This document shows positions 30,213-38,474 of a stretch of 47,788 nt of DNA, one piece after another. Location: positions 1 through 47,788 of the IMG/VR virus record IMGVR_UViG_3300014914_000009. One strand, 5' to 3'. The stretch's first letter is position 1; each line of letters begins with the position of its first letter. Made by a program: the position numbers and the translations under genes. The notes beneath the pieces are model-generated. The model was not told where the DNA came from. It worked only from the letters and a program-made list of their open reading frames with translations, and did not search any database. Source of the DNA: a virus.

Positions 30213-30268
30213 TAAAAACAACCCGCAAACGGGACGCGTGCGAATAGTATTTGGGCGCGCCTGCGGGT
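30213..30268 (-). promoter_or_regulatory. Leader hairpin with T-run just ahead of the glycosylation island
   Basis: In leftward RNA, ACCCGCA (30268-30262) pairs with TGCGGGT (30227-30221), followed by TGTTTTTATGAGGTGAT and the start codon at 30203. The hairpin plus T-run looks like an intrinsic terminator or attenuator placed directly against the ribosome binding site. A very similar layout, TTTTTATGAGGTTGAT, precedes the protease gene at 33491. Confidence 0.6.
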
Positions 30269-30395
30269 CTTGGTTCACCACCACTGTTTCTTTTGTTATT
30301 GCGTCCATTTATCGCCCAGTGAAGAGCACAACTTCCGACAACTCCATCTTAGCATAAAAGTGGGTTGAAATGCAAGAGTAAATCGTCAGAATGAG

Positions 30396-30467
30396 AAAAG
30401 CCCCCATCCAGGGAGCTTTTGCGTTTGCGCTCCGGCGACTGGCGGAGGCGAGTGTGACCCCGCCTCC
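30396..30467 (-). terminator. Terminator after the major capsid gene, with second hairpin
   Basis: AAAAGC-x-CCC pairs with GGG-x-GCTTTT around a 5-base loop (30396-30420), giving a leftward stem followed by TTTT. A GC-rich stem (GGAGGCG/CGCCTCC, 30444-30467) lies between it and the capsid stop codon. Together they separate capsid and glycosylation transcripts. The remaining 30269-30395 region holds no gene that I can support; I did not find a convincing promoter in it. Confidence 0.75.
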
Positions 30468-30504
30468 AACCTTACCGCCGCTGCGAAGTAGGTTATGGTC
30501 AGTC

Positions 30505-31953
30505 TTACAGCCAGACCGCGTAAACCGATTCGTCCTCGCGGATACTTACTCCACCGTCCTCGAAGTAAGGACCGCCGGGGTACACGCCGCGAAGATGCTG
30601 AAGCGGTACGTACTTGACCTGATCGATGCGCCCGGCAAGTTGCGGCGCACGCAGAACCACCCGCTGCTCAGATTTCACACTGAGCTTATAGCACCACTTG
30701 ACCTTCTCGACCGCCCAGGAATACATCCCGTTATCGGTCCAGAAGTTTTCGGTGCCGCGCAGAAGAGCCGTATCGGCATCGGCCAGCTTATAATCCACAT
30801 ACTCCAGATAGCAAGTGCGCAGACCAGCGGCCCGAAGCGGCAGGAAGAAGATGCTAGAAGCATATTCACCCGGCAGAAGTTCTCCGTTGTTGATGTTGTT
30901 GTGCTCATAGATCCCAACATCGGTCGCCACTGGATAGCGTCGGCCATTGATGTCGATGTACATTCCCGTGCGCATCTTATCGCGCTCGGAAACATAGCGG
31001 AAACCATCGATGTTGACGCGTGCGTTGCTGTCATTCATGAAGCCCGCACATCGATTGGTATTGTAGGCGCAAGGCCATACCTCGCTCAACACCTGCCACA
31101 TCTCTGGGCGGCAAACAAAAAGCCAATCGACGGGCAACAGGCCCATGCGATCCGCGTTGTTGTAGAGATACCACTCAAGCATGGATACATACTCTACGAT
31201 GTCGCGACCGGTCCCGCCAAGCTCATCATAGCCGAAGGTCTTGACATCCGAGTCCATCGCTGGACAGGCTGTGTTGGAAAGAGCATCGACTTGTCCGGTT
31301 GCAACCTGATTCGCCAGGCCGGGCATTTCCTTATAGCCGCCGCCTGGGTTGTTGTTTGCCGGCGATCCGTTCCACATCTGGTAGCTGTAGGAGCTTTCCA
31401 GATTGACGGCAGCCGTAACCATCTCGGCTTTTGTCACCGTGCGAAGCAGATCGGCCTGTGTGATGCCATCAGGCGAGAACCCGGTTTCACCGATCAGCTC
31501 GCCATAGAGCACGAGATCATCGAAATCGCCGCGGTTCTTGCGAAGCATCACTTTGTCCATCTCGATGGTCTGTGTATCGCGCGCCACACGGCCATACTGT
31601 GCCGTCAGCAAACAGCCCTTGAGATAACCTTGCGGATTGTCGGCACACGGGGTTGCGGCCTCATCACCGGTCGTGGCCGTGAAGCCAGTAATCGACGGGA
31701 AGAATGGTGTTTGTGCGACGCTGGGAATGCGGTCCAAAATAGCACCGATTCCGTGCGGGCGCATGTGCGCGGTAACTACCTCGCGCTCAACGGATGCACT
31801 GCCAAAGATTGAGCCGTTGCCATGGATCTCGGTATAGGTGCCGAAATTGGCGGGCGTCTTGGTGTGCATTTCTTTCGTTGCCAGCTTCTCCAGGATCGCA
31901 TCCTGGCGAGATTGATTGGCAACGAGCTGTTTCAAAAGCTCATTTTCACTCAT
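30505..31953 (-). CDS. Major capsid protein, 482 aa
   Basis: A 482-residue protein in the major capsid position, directly after the protease/scaffold gene. The first ~35 residues are a short coiled coil (MSENELLKQLVANQSRQDAILEKL), then capsid-like sequence ('REVVTAHMRPHGIGAILDRIPSV') continuing through 'LFVCRPEMWQVLSEVWP' and 'GIYEHNNINNGELLPGEYASSIFFLPL'. It is probably of the HK97 fold, with the separate protease supporting maturation. I recognise the class from position and pattern and not from a specific close relative. A terminator follows it. Confidence 0.8.
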   Translation of the reverse strand: MSENELLKQLVANQSRQDAILEKLATKEMHTKTPANFGTYTEIHGNGSIFGSASVEREVVTAHMRPHGIGAILDRIPSVAQTPFFPSITGFTATTGDEAATPCADNPQGYLKGCLLTAQYGRVARDTQTIEMDKVMLRKNRGDFDDLVLYGELIGETGFSPDGITQADLLRTVTKAEMVTAAVNLESSYSYQMWNGSPANNNPGGGYKEMPGLANQVATGQVDALSNTACPAMDSDVKTFGYDELGGTGRDIVEYVSMLEWYLYNNADRMGLLPVDWLFVCRPEMWQVLSEVWPCAYNTNRCAGFMNDSNARVNIDGFRYVSERDKMRTGMYIDINGRRYPVATDVGIYEHNNINNGELLPGEYASSIFFLPLRAAGLRTCYLEYVDYKLADADTALLRGTENFWTDNGMYSWAVEKVKWCYKLSVKSEQRVVLRAPQLAGRIDQVKYVPLQHLRGVYPGGPYFEDGGVSIREDESVYAVWL

Positions 31954-31976
31954 GTTCTACCTCACATGCCCGATGA

Positions 31977-33491
31977 TTATTTGCCGTAAATCATCGGAGC
32001 GATTATGTTGTCTTTGAACGGATCACCGGAGAGATTTTCAGGCGCTGCCTTTTCTTTTGGCTTGCCCAAATCTTCAGCCTCCTTATCGGTGATTGCTGTG
32101 GAAGGCGCAGACGAACCCTTGATCTCCTTCATGATCAGCGCGGCGAGAGATGCGGGCGGCGTCTCGGCTGCCTTTTCGGCCACCTTGCGTCCGTCCTCCA
32201 CCATCAATTCCTTGATCGTGGTTTTCAAATCCTCTTGCTGCTTGACTAAAGGCTGCATGAGTTCACTCATCGTTGAGACAAATTCCTCACGCGTTAGAAA
32301 TTCGTTGCCTTCTTTCACTTCATCTTTCTTCTCGGTCTCGGTCGCGGCGGCTTGTTCCTGTTCTTGTTCTTTGAATTCAAGCTCTGCTTCCGAGGCCTCC
32401 TTTGCGCGGCTCTCCAGCGTGGCTTCGACCATCGCAATCTGATCGTCGCTCATACCGGTACTGCGCAAATATTCTTTCTTCTCTTCAGGAATAGCCATCA
32501 TGTTCTCCTTCACGATTTTGAAACCAGTAAGTTTGTTGGCAGCGACGTGCGGCGGCAAATCACTGATCTCCCTTGATACATATCGGGTAAGCACACTGTT
32601 ATCTTTCTCGTCTCGTTCGATGTACTCTACTGGCATGCCATGTGATACAGCTATCGGGCGTTTTATAGCTGCCATCACCTCGGCTTCTTTTTCATGTCCT
32701 TCATCAATCGTTCCACTGGCAAGCGCGAAACCGGTTTCCTTGTCAAAGTGCAGCCAATCAGCCACTCCATAGCGTGTGCCTGGTACATGCCAATGCCACA
32801 GTTCTGGATATGGCTGCTCGCCAGCCTCAACCTCTTTGACGAACCGCTCATGTGCAGCTGCGCTCAGGATTTCGGGCGGGTTGTCGTTGTCGCGATATTT
32901 GTTGGAGTAAATCGCCATCCAGCGATATTGACCTGTATCAGCGTCCTTCCAAACCATCAATTGCGACTGTGGCGGATCTTCTTTCTTTTCCTTCGGCTTT
33001 ATGATGCCCGTTACCTTGTCTTTCAAGACTCGCACCCAGCCTGGCGGATCATCGCTCATGACATCGTTCAGGCGCGCCTGCAATTCCTTGGTTAGATCAT
33101 TAAGCGCCGTTTCCTTGTCCTCGATGTTCTCATCCCACAGGATGTTGGCCGACAGCGTTTGGAAGATGCGCGAAAGTTCTCCAACGCGATCCTTTTTAAT
33201 CTTGCTTATCGCGTATTCGTCCACATCATCGAAAGATGTCGCGCCGTATGGAATGCTGTAGACAACCTGAGCCTCAGTTTCCAAGTACTTCTCATGAGTC
33301 TCTTTCACTTCCTGCTCAGGCGCTTCCAATGTTTTTTCCGGCATGTCCACTTCCTTTTTCGCTTCGCGCCACATGCTGTTGCAGATCGCGGCAGCCTGTT
33401 TGTTGTCCTTTGCCGTACCTTCATGCATCACTATCGGAATGCATCGTGAGACAAAGTCTTTCTGCTTTTCGTTTTTCTTCGGCTTCGGCAT
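31977..33491 (-). CDS. Capsid maturation protease fused to scaffold, 504 aa
   Basis: A 504-residue protein. The N-terminal 45 residues (EKQKDFVSRCIPIVMHEGTAKDNKQAAAICNSMW) are a motif found in phage prohead and structural proteins. The middle (about 175-340) resembles phage serine/prohead proteases with AVSHGMPVEYIERDE and 'LTGFKIV'. The C-terminal 150 residues are a charged coiled coil, typical scaffold sequence (EAELEFKEQEQEQAAATETEKK). A fused protease-scaffold precursor upstream of the capsid gene fits HK97-like assembly. The catalytic residues cannot be fixed by eye. Confidence 0.72.
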   Translation of the reverse strand: MPKPKKNEKQKDFVSRCIPIVMHEGTAKDNKQAAAICNSMWREAKKEVDMPEKTLEAPEQEVKETHEKYLETEAQVVYSIPYGATSFDDVDEYAISKIKKDRVGELSRIFQTLSANILWDENIEDKETALNDLTKELQARLNDVMSDDPPGWVRVLKDKVTGIIKPKEKKEDPPQSQLMVWKDADTGQYRWMAIYSNKYRDNDNPPEILSAAAHERFVKEVEAGEQPYPELWHWHVPGTRYGVADWLHFDKETGFALASGTIDEGHEKEAEVMAAIKRPIAVSHGMPVEYIERDEKDNSVLTRYVSREISDLPPHVAANKLTGFKIVKENMMAIPEEKKEYLRSTGMSDDQIAMVEATLESRAKEASEAELEFKEQEQEQAAATETEKKDEVKEGNEFLTREEFVSTMSELMQPLVKQQEDLKTTIKELMVEDGRKVAEKAAETPPASLAALIMKEIKGSSAPSTAITDKEAEDLGKPKEKAAPENLSGDPFKDNIIAPMIYGK

Positions 33492-33502
33492 ATCAACCTC
33501 AT

Positions 33503-33539
33503 AAAAATAGACGCACCTCCCACATGGGGGAAGTGCGTC
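33503..33539 (-). promoter_or_regulatory. Leader hairpin with T-run ahead of the protease/scaffold gene
   Basis: In leftward RNA GACGCAC-TTCCC pairs with GGGAG-GTGCGTC around a short loop (33539-33510), followed by TATTTTTATGAGGTTGAT and the ATG at 33491. This is an intrinsic terminator shape placed right before a ribosome binding site. It could end the upstream head transcript or act as an attenuator. Same plan as the leader at 30213-30268. Confidence 0.65.
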
Positions 33540-33574
33540 CAGTGCGAACGCTCTACTTTGATATTACTAATGCG

Positions 33575-33787
33575 CTACTCGTCTGTCAACAGTGCTAAAA
33601 TCTCCGACGCGCTTCTCCAAGGCTCCAAAAGAGTCGTTTTGGGCTCTGTCCACAACACAGGCTCACCATCCTCTTTTACCAGTACATCAATCCGAATGAT
33701 CATAAGACCTTTGTTTCTTGAGCACACCGATTGCAATCGCCGGATCACATTCAACCAGGCCGACTTAACGTCAAGTGGTAACGTCAT
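33575..33787 (-). CDS. Small head-tail region protein, 70 aa
   Basis: A 70-residue protein overlapping the gp10-like gene stop by four bases. Sequence alternates strands and a helix (LMIIRIDVLVKEDGEPVLWTEPKTTLLEP, ending SASEILALLTDE). No family recognised. It may be a connector-associated protein by position. Confidence 0.6.
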   Translation of the reverse strand: MTLPLDVKSAWLNVIRRLQSVCSRNKGLMIIRIDVLVKEDGEPVLWTEPKTTLLEPWRSASEILALLTDE

Positions 33788-34263
33788 TTAGTTATGTCCT
33801 TTGTAATTACCGCAAATGTGCGCTCTACCTTCACACGGAATTTCGGCGTGCGGCGCTTGCGGATCTCGTCTGTCCACTCCCGCGCCTTGATGCCTGGCTG
33901 CCTGATCTTGCGACTTACGAATACCATCCCTCCACGTCCGCGGCGAGAGCCAATCGTGCGATGTCGCGTTTTTGGGCGGAAGTCTTTTGACATCACGGCG
34001 TGCCGAACCCGCGTTCCTTCGTTGAGCCAGCGAAACTTATTTACTGCCTTTGGATTTCCGTATGGCAACGTTGTCAGCCGTAAGTTGCCGCGATCCACTT
34101 TTATCTCGCGTTTGAAACGCGGTTTTGTGCCCTTCCAGGTGCGCGTGACCTTCTGCATCATGCGTCGTTGAATCCAGGCCTCATGTCGCAGCATCTTTTC
34201 CAGCTTGCCCTTGATTCCTGGGATCTTGAATTCCTTTGGCTCTATCGGCTTCAAATTTATCAT
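33784..34263 (-). CDS. HK97 gp10-like head-tail/minor tail protein, 159 aa
   Basis: A 159-residue basic protein resembling HK97 gp10-like (tail completion/minor tail) proteins. Features are the helical N-terminus IKGKLEKMLRHEAWIQRRMM, the central 'FRWLNEGTRVRHAVMSKDFRPKT', the basic loop RRGRGGMVF and PGIKAREWTDEIRK near the C-terminus. Such proteins help close the tail end. Here it lies on the head side of the capsid gene. Start ATG at 34263; ribosome binding site is weak (GGATAAATTCGT). Confidence 0.68.
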   Translation of the reverse strand: MINLKPIEPKEFKIPGIKGKLEKMLRHEAWIQRRMMQKVTRTWKGTKPRFKREIKVDRGNLRLTTLPYGNPKAVNKFRWLNEGTRVRHAVMSKDFRPKTRHRTIGSRRGRGGMVFVSRKIRQPGIKAREWTDEIRKRRTPKFRVKVERTFAVITKDITK

Positions 34264-34280
34264 ACGAATTTATCCATAAC

Positions 34281-34877
34281 CTATATTTTGTTTCCATAAT
34301 AAAAATTCACGCTGAGCGAAGCGCTCTGCGTCTGGCCCGATATGTTCGTCAGCCTCACTGCGTAATTGCACGCCGGATTTGTTACCCAATGCAAATCAAT
34401 CTTTGAAGTCCCGGTTCCTCCAACCGCACGCGGGCCGCTACCGCCGGGCACATACATCTTTATAAGAACCGTGCCTCCAGCAAGCGTCGGATTTAATAGC
34501 ATCGCCCCGGCCACGTCCGGGAAGTTTCGATTCATGTTATATATGGTCTGCAACGTGCCCTCATCAACCCCAGGATTTTCCAGCAACTCCAACGTAGATT
34601 GTGCGCTGCAAGCCGCCGTAAACGTAAAGTGGTAAGCCTCATCGCATGGCACAGGCGTTGCAAGAATAATGGCTTCGTCATTTGAAAGCGTCGCGTCATA
34701 CGCCCATGTTTCAAACATATTACCTTGATGAATAATGTAGCACTCAGCATCGGTTATTACCATGCCCTCGTTTAATGCGTCGATCAACAGAGGATACCAA
34801 CGCTCGCGCGATGCCTCTTCTCCATGCAGCGCAACCGGCCTCACTATGCCATGCTCTTTTTTGCGTCCCTGTACCAT
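34281..34877 (-). CDS. Structural hypothetical protein, 198 aa
   Basis: A 198-residue protein starting behind a good site (CCGGAGGATAAAT) overlapping the end of the head morphogenesis gene by 3 bases or fewer. The N-terminus is Arg/Lys-rich; the C-terminal 120 residues are beta-rich with Gly/Ser/Thr loops (VPGGSGPRAVGGTGTS) and end in a strand YYGNKI, like trimeric decoration or fibre proteins. A capsid decoration or head fibre role is plausible but unproven. No family recognised. Confidence 0.65.
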   Translation of the reverse strand: MVQGRKKEHGIVRPVALHGEEASRERWYPLLIDALNEGMVITDAECYIIHQGNMFETWAYDATLSNDEAIILATPVPCDEAYHFTFTAACSAQSTLELLENPGVDEGTLQTIYNMNRNFPDVAGAMLLNPTLAGGTVLIKMYVPGGSGPRAVGGTGTSKIDLHWVTNPACNYAVRLTNISGQTQSASLSVNFYYGNKI

Positions 34878-34879
34878 AT

Positions 34880-36736
34880 TTATCCTCCGGTCATTCCAGG
34901 CGGTCTGCCGGGCCATGCGTTTTCCGTCGTCACCTCAAAATGACACTTGCAGTTATAGCCGTGGCACGCCAGATTCGGATGCTGCGGCCTGATGTCATAC
35001 TTCGCCCAGATCGAAGCGCGGTACACCCGCCCGGAATAGTTCAGGCAGTCAATGCAATTATGAATGAGAATGCCATTTGCAAAAAACTCTGGCAAATCAT
35101 CAATTTCCAAATTGTAAACTGCTGTTCCATTTGTAAAATAATGATTTAGTGCTATAATGGGAGTGTGGTGAAATGGAACAATACTGCTATGACGATTAAA
35201 CAATTTACTTGTCAATTCTGCGGAAAGTCTTTTGAACGCAATGTTTATCCTTCTTATCCATTTCGCCGTTTTTGTTCGCCAGCTTGCAGGAACAAAGCCA
35301 GAAAGCTCAAGCCAATCCCATGTCCTATTTGCGGAAATTTGTTTAAGCCTGACGTTGTTGATACTGGTGGCGTTAGGCGCAAGTTTTGTTCGGTTACCTG
35401 TGCCAATGTGGCGCGTTCCAGATCCAGCAAATATCACCCGACGACTATATCTCAAGATACGATAGATCAGATTGTTTATCTCTACAAAACGCATACCGCC
35501 AAAGAGATTTCCGTAATAGTCGGACGGCACATCAACAGTGTTCGCATTATCCTTCAGAAACACGCGGAGCGCCTTTCTCCTGATGTCGCTAAAGAAAGAC
35601 AGAAAATTGGTGCCAGGAATTATATGCTTCTTCATAATCCCATGAAAACCAAAGAGGGAATTGACGCTGTTCAAAAGTGGCGAGAAAAACATCCTGAAAT
35701 TGTTATCCGCAACGCCATTAATGCTTCCAGAAGCAATAGAAGAGATAACCCCAGCGGTCTTGAATTGAAGCTGCATTCTATTCTCAACGATTTTGGGGTT
35801 TCTTTCAAGGCCAACGTAATCATTAAACCAAGATTCATAGTTGATATTCTTATTGCAGATAATTTCATCATCGAGGCCGATGGCGACTATTGGCATGGAC
35901 ATCCCAGATTTGCGCCATTTACTGATAGGCAACTTGCGCAGCAAAAACGTGATCGCGCTCGCAATAACTATCTTCAAAGCAGGGATTATATTGTTGAAAG
36001 AATATGGGAAAGTGATATGACTGCGGACACAGTTGCCAATATCCTGACTAAGCATAATATCATCTAGACGCAAGTACCGCGCCTCGACCCATCCTCGTCC
36101 CGTCAATACCAAATGATCCTCTGTCATTTTAACGCTATCGCCTTTATGCTTCAATTCGACCATTCTGCCACTATAGCCATGCTTAAATGTTTCTGTCACC
36201 TTTCTGAAGCCCGCACGAGTCAATACCCTGTCACCAACAATTACCTCTTCAATCGGAATCTCTCCACGGTCCGTCAATATTATTGTTCCGGCCACTACAC
36301 AATGCTCCGCGCGTCCCAAAACCCATTTCAGCTTCTGGTCACTGCAAGCCATCCGCTGCGCCAGGTTGCGCACAGCGTCAGTCCTGTTTTCCCACACCTT
36401 GCCGCGCTTGAGCGCGTTTGTGATCGTGGGCGCATTTTTGCCACCCGCCTCGGATCGTTCTTTCAGCTTCAAAATCGCTTCGCCAAAGTTGAGTAGATAT
36501 CCAAAGTCGTTTTGAATCTCTTTGTCCAGCGCAAGCGACTCTTCCAGCGATCTCTCTCCAGTCAAAATTCCACACCTGGATTCGCCCTCGCGCCATGCCA
36601 CTTCATAATCGCGCAATATGGCAGTCGTCATGGTATCGACAAAACCAATCAGATCGAGATGCCCTTTCCATAAGCCACGTATCGAAGCACGCACGCTGCG
36701 CCCAAAGTCATAACTTGCATCTTTCTGATATGCCAT
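34880..36736 (-). CDS. Phage head morphogenesis protein interrupted by an intein, 618 aa precursor
   Basis: A 618-residue precursor. Residues 1-145 and 561-618 together make a 203-residue minor head protein of the kind encoded next to portals. The C-terminal extein starts CIDCLNYSGRVYRAS and includes HPNLACHGYNCKCHFEV, as in Mu F-like head morphogenesis proteins. Between them lies a 415-residue intein inserted before Cys561, within an HC-x2-C motif of the mature protein. Splicing would be needed to rebuild the metal-like Cys cluster. The start overlaps the portal stop. An opposite-strand endonuclease gene lies inside the intein. Confidence 0.87.
   Translation of the reverse strand: MAYQKDASYDFGRSVRASIRGLWKGHLDLIGFVDTMTTAILRDYEVAWREGESRCGILTGERSLEESLALDKEIQNDFGYLLNFGEAILKLKERSEAGGKNAPTITNALKRGKVWENRTDAVRNLAQRMACSDQKLKWVLGRAEHCVVAGTIILTDRGEIPIEEVIVGDRVLTRAGFRKVTETFKHGYSGRMVELKHKGDSVKMTEDHLVLTGRGWVEARYLRLDDIMLSQDIGNCVRSHITFPYSFNNIIPALKIVIASAITFLLRKLPISKWRKSGMSMPIVAIGLDDEIICNKNINYESWFNDYVGLERNPKIVENRMQLQFKTAGVISSIASGSINGVADNNFRMFFSPLLNSVNSLFGFHGIMKKHIIPGTNFLSFFSDIRRKALRVFLKDNANTVDVPSDYYGNLFGGMRFVEINNLIYRILRYSRRVIFAGSGTRHIGTGNRTKLAPNATSINNVRLKQISANRTWDWLELSGFVPASWRTKTAKWIRRINIAFKRLSAELTSKLFNRHSSIVPFHHTPIIALNHYFTNGTAVYNLEIDDLPEFFANGILIHNCIDCLNYSGRVYRASIWAKYDIRPQHPNLACHGYNCKCHFEVTTENAWPGRPPGMTGG
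35131..35158 (+). promoter_or_regulatory. Predicted promoter for the antisense endonuclease gene
   Basis: TTGTAA (35131-35136), a 16-base spacer and a perfect TATAAT (35153-35158) point towards the endonuclease gene, opposite to the surrounding structural operon. It lies inside the coding sequence of the intein C-terminal part. Confidence 0.7.
35189..36067 (+). CDS. Vsr/EDxHD-like homing endonuclease, antisense inside the intein, 292 aa
   Basis: A 292-residue endonuclease on the strand opposite the intein. Two zinc-ribbon-like units lie at the N-terminus (C8/C11 with C29/C33, and C45/C48 with C67/C71). An HTH-like region follows (about 85-125, ISQDTIDQIVYLYKTHTAKEISVI). The C-terminal nuclease domain is Vsr/PD-(D/E)xK-like: NPSGLELKLHSIL (187-199), RFIVDIL with Asp219, IIEADGDYWHGH with Glu229, Asp231 and His236, and a final R-x-W. 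This matches the EDxHD homing endonucleases related to I-Bth0305I. It would cut intein-less alleles. The ATG at 35189 has no clear Shine-Dalgarno; an in-frame GTG at 35165 is the alternative. Confidence 0.85.
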   Translation: MTIKQFTCQFCGKSFERNVYPSYPFRRFCSPACRNKARKLKPIPCPICGNLFKPDVVDTGGVRRKFCSVTCANVARSRSSKYHPTTISQDTIDQIVYLYKTHTAKEISVIVGRHINSVRIILQKHAERLSPDVAKERQKIGARNYMLLHNPMKTKEGIDAVQKWREKHPEIVIRNAINASRSNRRDNPSGLELKLHSILNDFGVSFKANVIIKPRFIVDILIADNFIIEADGDYWHGHPRFAPFTDRQLAQQKRDRARNNYLQSRDYIVERIWESDMTADTVANILTKHNII

Positions 36737-38376
36737 TACGCCTCCACAGTTAGTGGCTCGTTCTCGTTTTCTTCGGCCTCCGACTGTTCGTCATCGCCGG
36801 TTGTCTCATCGCCCTCTTCTGGCTCTTCCTCTTGCATCTGCTCTTCAATCTGCTCGCCTTTGTAATCGCTCTTGAGTTTGCTCAGCGCAGCGATGGATTC
36901 TTGCAGCACTTTCTTGACTGTCGGCCGCGGCCGGTTGGCAAGCTGCTTCATCAGCACTGCCCGCTGCTCGTCAATCGCCTGGATCATCGTTTCGGCATCG
37001 TTAACGTCTACGTTCGTCGGGTCTGGAACGCCCAGGTTGAGATAGATCCGATAGTCCGGATTATAGAACAGTGTCAGGATGTCGGTACCGTCCTGTAAAC
37101 GTCCGTCGTCCAGCTCAAGCCGGATGAATTGCGCCTCCGTGATCTCGCCTGCCTCAAGCATGTCCTCACGCATAGTGCGCTCATCAATCGCGCCGGAGTT
37201 GTAGTTGATAACGCGCCCTTCGCCACGGATCTTGCGGATCTCTGCAACCTGCCGATCCTGCGCGTCATCCTGGAAGTCAAATACGACCTTCACCGATGAA
37301 GGCACGACTTTCTGGTTGAGTATCTGTTCCGTCTGTGTCAGGATCTCGCCGATGGCCTTGCCGCGCGCCTTGAGATGCGAAATAAGCGCATCCGCCTTTG
37401 TAGCGCCCACGCTCATGGCAGGCCATAACTCGCGAGCATCAACTCCGAAAGCAAGCGCCACCGCCGCCATGCCCAGCGTCATCGAGTCTTTTTCGTCGAA
37501 TCCGTCCGGTATTCCAGCCAGATCAGTAAGCTCAAGCGATGCCTCTTTGATATTGCGATCACCGATCAGCGCCAGCTTCGAGAACCGGTCAAGATTCTGG
37601 TTGTCCATGGACTCGTTGACAAGCGCCAGGGCAGCCTGCACATCCTCAGGATCCAGACCGCCGGTTGTGGTCAAAATGCCACGCATCGGACGTGAGCCTA
37701 ATTTTTCTTGTTTATAAGTCATGATGTCCAGGAAGTTCTGCGCGATGTTGAGGCAGCGGCTGATTGCACAAAAGCCGACGCCATTCAATTCGGCGTCCGG
37801 GCTTGGCATCTGCGACAGGTAAAAGCAACGTGTGTAGTGCAGCTTATGCCGTCCAGTACGTGGATCTTCGTAGATGACCGGAAATTCGGCATTGCCCGTG
37901 CGCGTACACCGACCCGAGTCAAGATGGGCGATGCCGAGCGGCCTACCGATATAAGGTCCTGATGGATCCCCAGGCGCTATGATCTCGCCGAACGCGCCAT
38001 TATCTGTAGTAAGTAAATCCTGAATGAACGGCGAGTAGAACCTCGACCAGCCGCCGCCAAACTCTGAGCCATCACGCAGCATGGCGAATGTTTCATCTGC
38101 AATCCGCTGATAGCTTGCTATGTTGCGATCACGCGGCTCCACCCTGAATGGAATCGTTGTCATACGCGATGACAGCGCATACACAGCGCCTGCGATATGA
38201 TCGACCTTCTTCCAGAAGTTGCGCAGATCCTGATCGCGACGAGGCGACCAGTATGGCGCGATCAAACCCTGGCCCTGCACCAGCCACATCAATATGGGTA
38301 TAGACGACTCTGGACTTTTTTTCACGCGTGATTGTATCGTTGCATCAATCACTGCTTTATTATCTGGTTCAGCCAT
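36736..38376 (-). CDS. Portal protein, 546 aa
   Basis: A 546-residue portal protein following the large terminase. Portal-like features are 'WKKVDHIAGAVYALSSRMTTIPFRV' near the N-terminus, 'IQDLLTTDNGAFGEIIAPGDPSGPYIGRPLGIAHLDSGRC' and the central helix region 'GFCAISRCLNIAQNFLDIMTYKQEKLGSRPMRGIL'. Its C-terminus ends in a very acidic tail (Glu/Asp-rich, residues about 505-546), common in portals. It forms the dodecameric DNA channel. It overlaps the head morphogenesis start by one base. About 140 bases precede it without a gene. Confidence 0.87.
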   Translation of the reverse strand: MAEPDNKAVIDATIQSRVKKSPESSIPILMWLVQGQGLIAPYWSPRRDQDLRNFWKKVDHIAGAVYALSSRMTTIPFRVEPRDRNIASYQRIADETFAMLRDGSEFGGGWSRFYSPFIQDLLTTDNGAFGEIIAPGDPSGPYIGRPLGIAHLDSGRCTRTGNAEFPVIYEDPRTGRHKLHYTRCFYLSQMPSPDAELNGVGFCAISRCLNIAQNFLDIMTYKQEKLGSRPMRGILTTTGGLDPEDVQAALALVNESMDNQNLDRFSKLALIGDRNIKEASLELTDLAGIPDGFDEKDSMTLGMAAVALAFGVDARELWPAMSVGATKADALISHLKARGKAIGEILTQTEQILNQKVVPSSVKVVFDFQDDAQDRQVAEIRKIRGEGRVINYNSGAIDERTMREDMLEAGEITEAQFIRLELDDGRLQDGTDILTLFYNPDYRIYLNLGVPDPTNVDVNDAETMIQAIDEQRAVLMKQLANRPRPTVKKVLQESIAALSKLKSDYKGEQIEEQMQEEEPEEGDETTGDDEQSEAEENENEPLTVEA

Positions 38377-38474
38377 TTGCTACCTTTCGACAAATTGTGA
38401 GATTCTCCACACAATAAGGCGCGAGTGTATAGAGTTCATCACGCTGCGCACTTGCTACTCTTATCATATAACGC

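Larger units (their letters stand above)
35057..36301 (-). mobile_element. Intein (415 aa) in the head morphogenesis gene
   Basis: The intein starts with Cys146 (block A CVVAGTIILTDRGEIPIEEVIVGDRVLT), has block B MTEDHLVLTGRGW near residue 205, and ends with block F VYNLEIDDLPEFFANG and block G ILIHN. It is followed by Cys561 as +1 nucleophile. All splicing residues are present (Cys1, Thr-x2-His, penultimate His, final Asn, Cys+1). The roughly 300 residues between blocks B and F show no LAGLIDADG or HNH motif on this strand. They are the antisense of the endonuclease gene at 35189-36067. Confidence 0.92.

Noticed and set aside
30391-31812. 473-codon open frame opposite the major capsid gene
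   Set aside because: It is in exact codon register with the capsid gene, has no ribosome binding site, and reads as low-quality sequence. Long antisense frames arise freely here because TTA, CTA and TCA codons are rare. The same caution applies to the intein/endonuclease pair, but there both strands carry recognisable conserved motifs.
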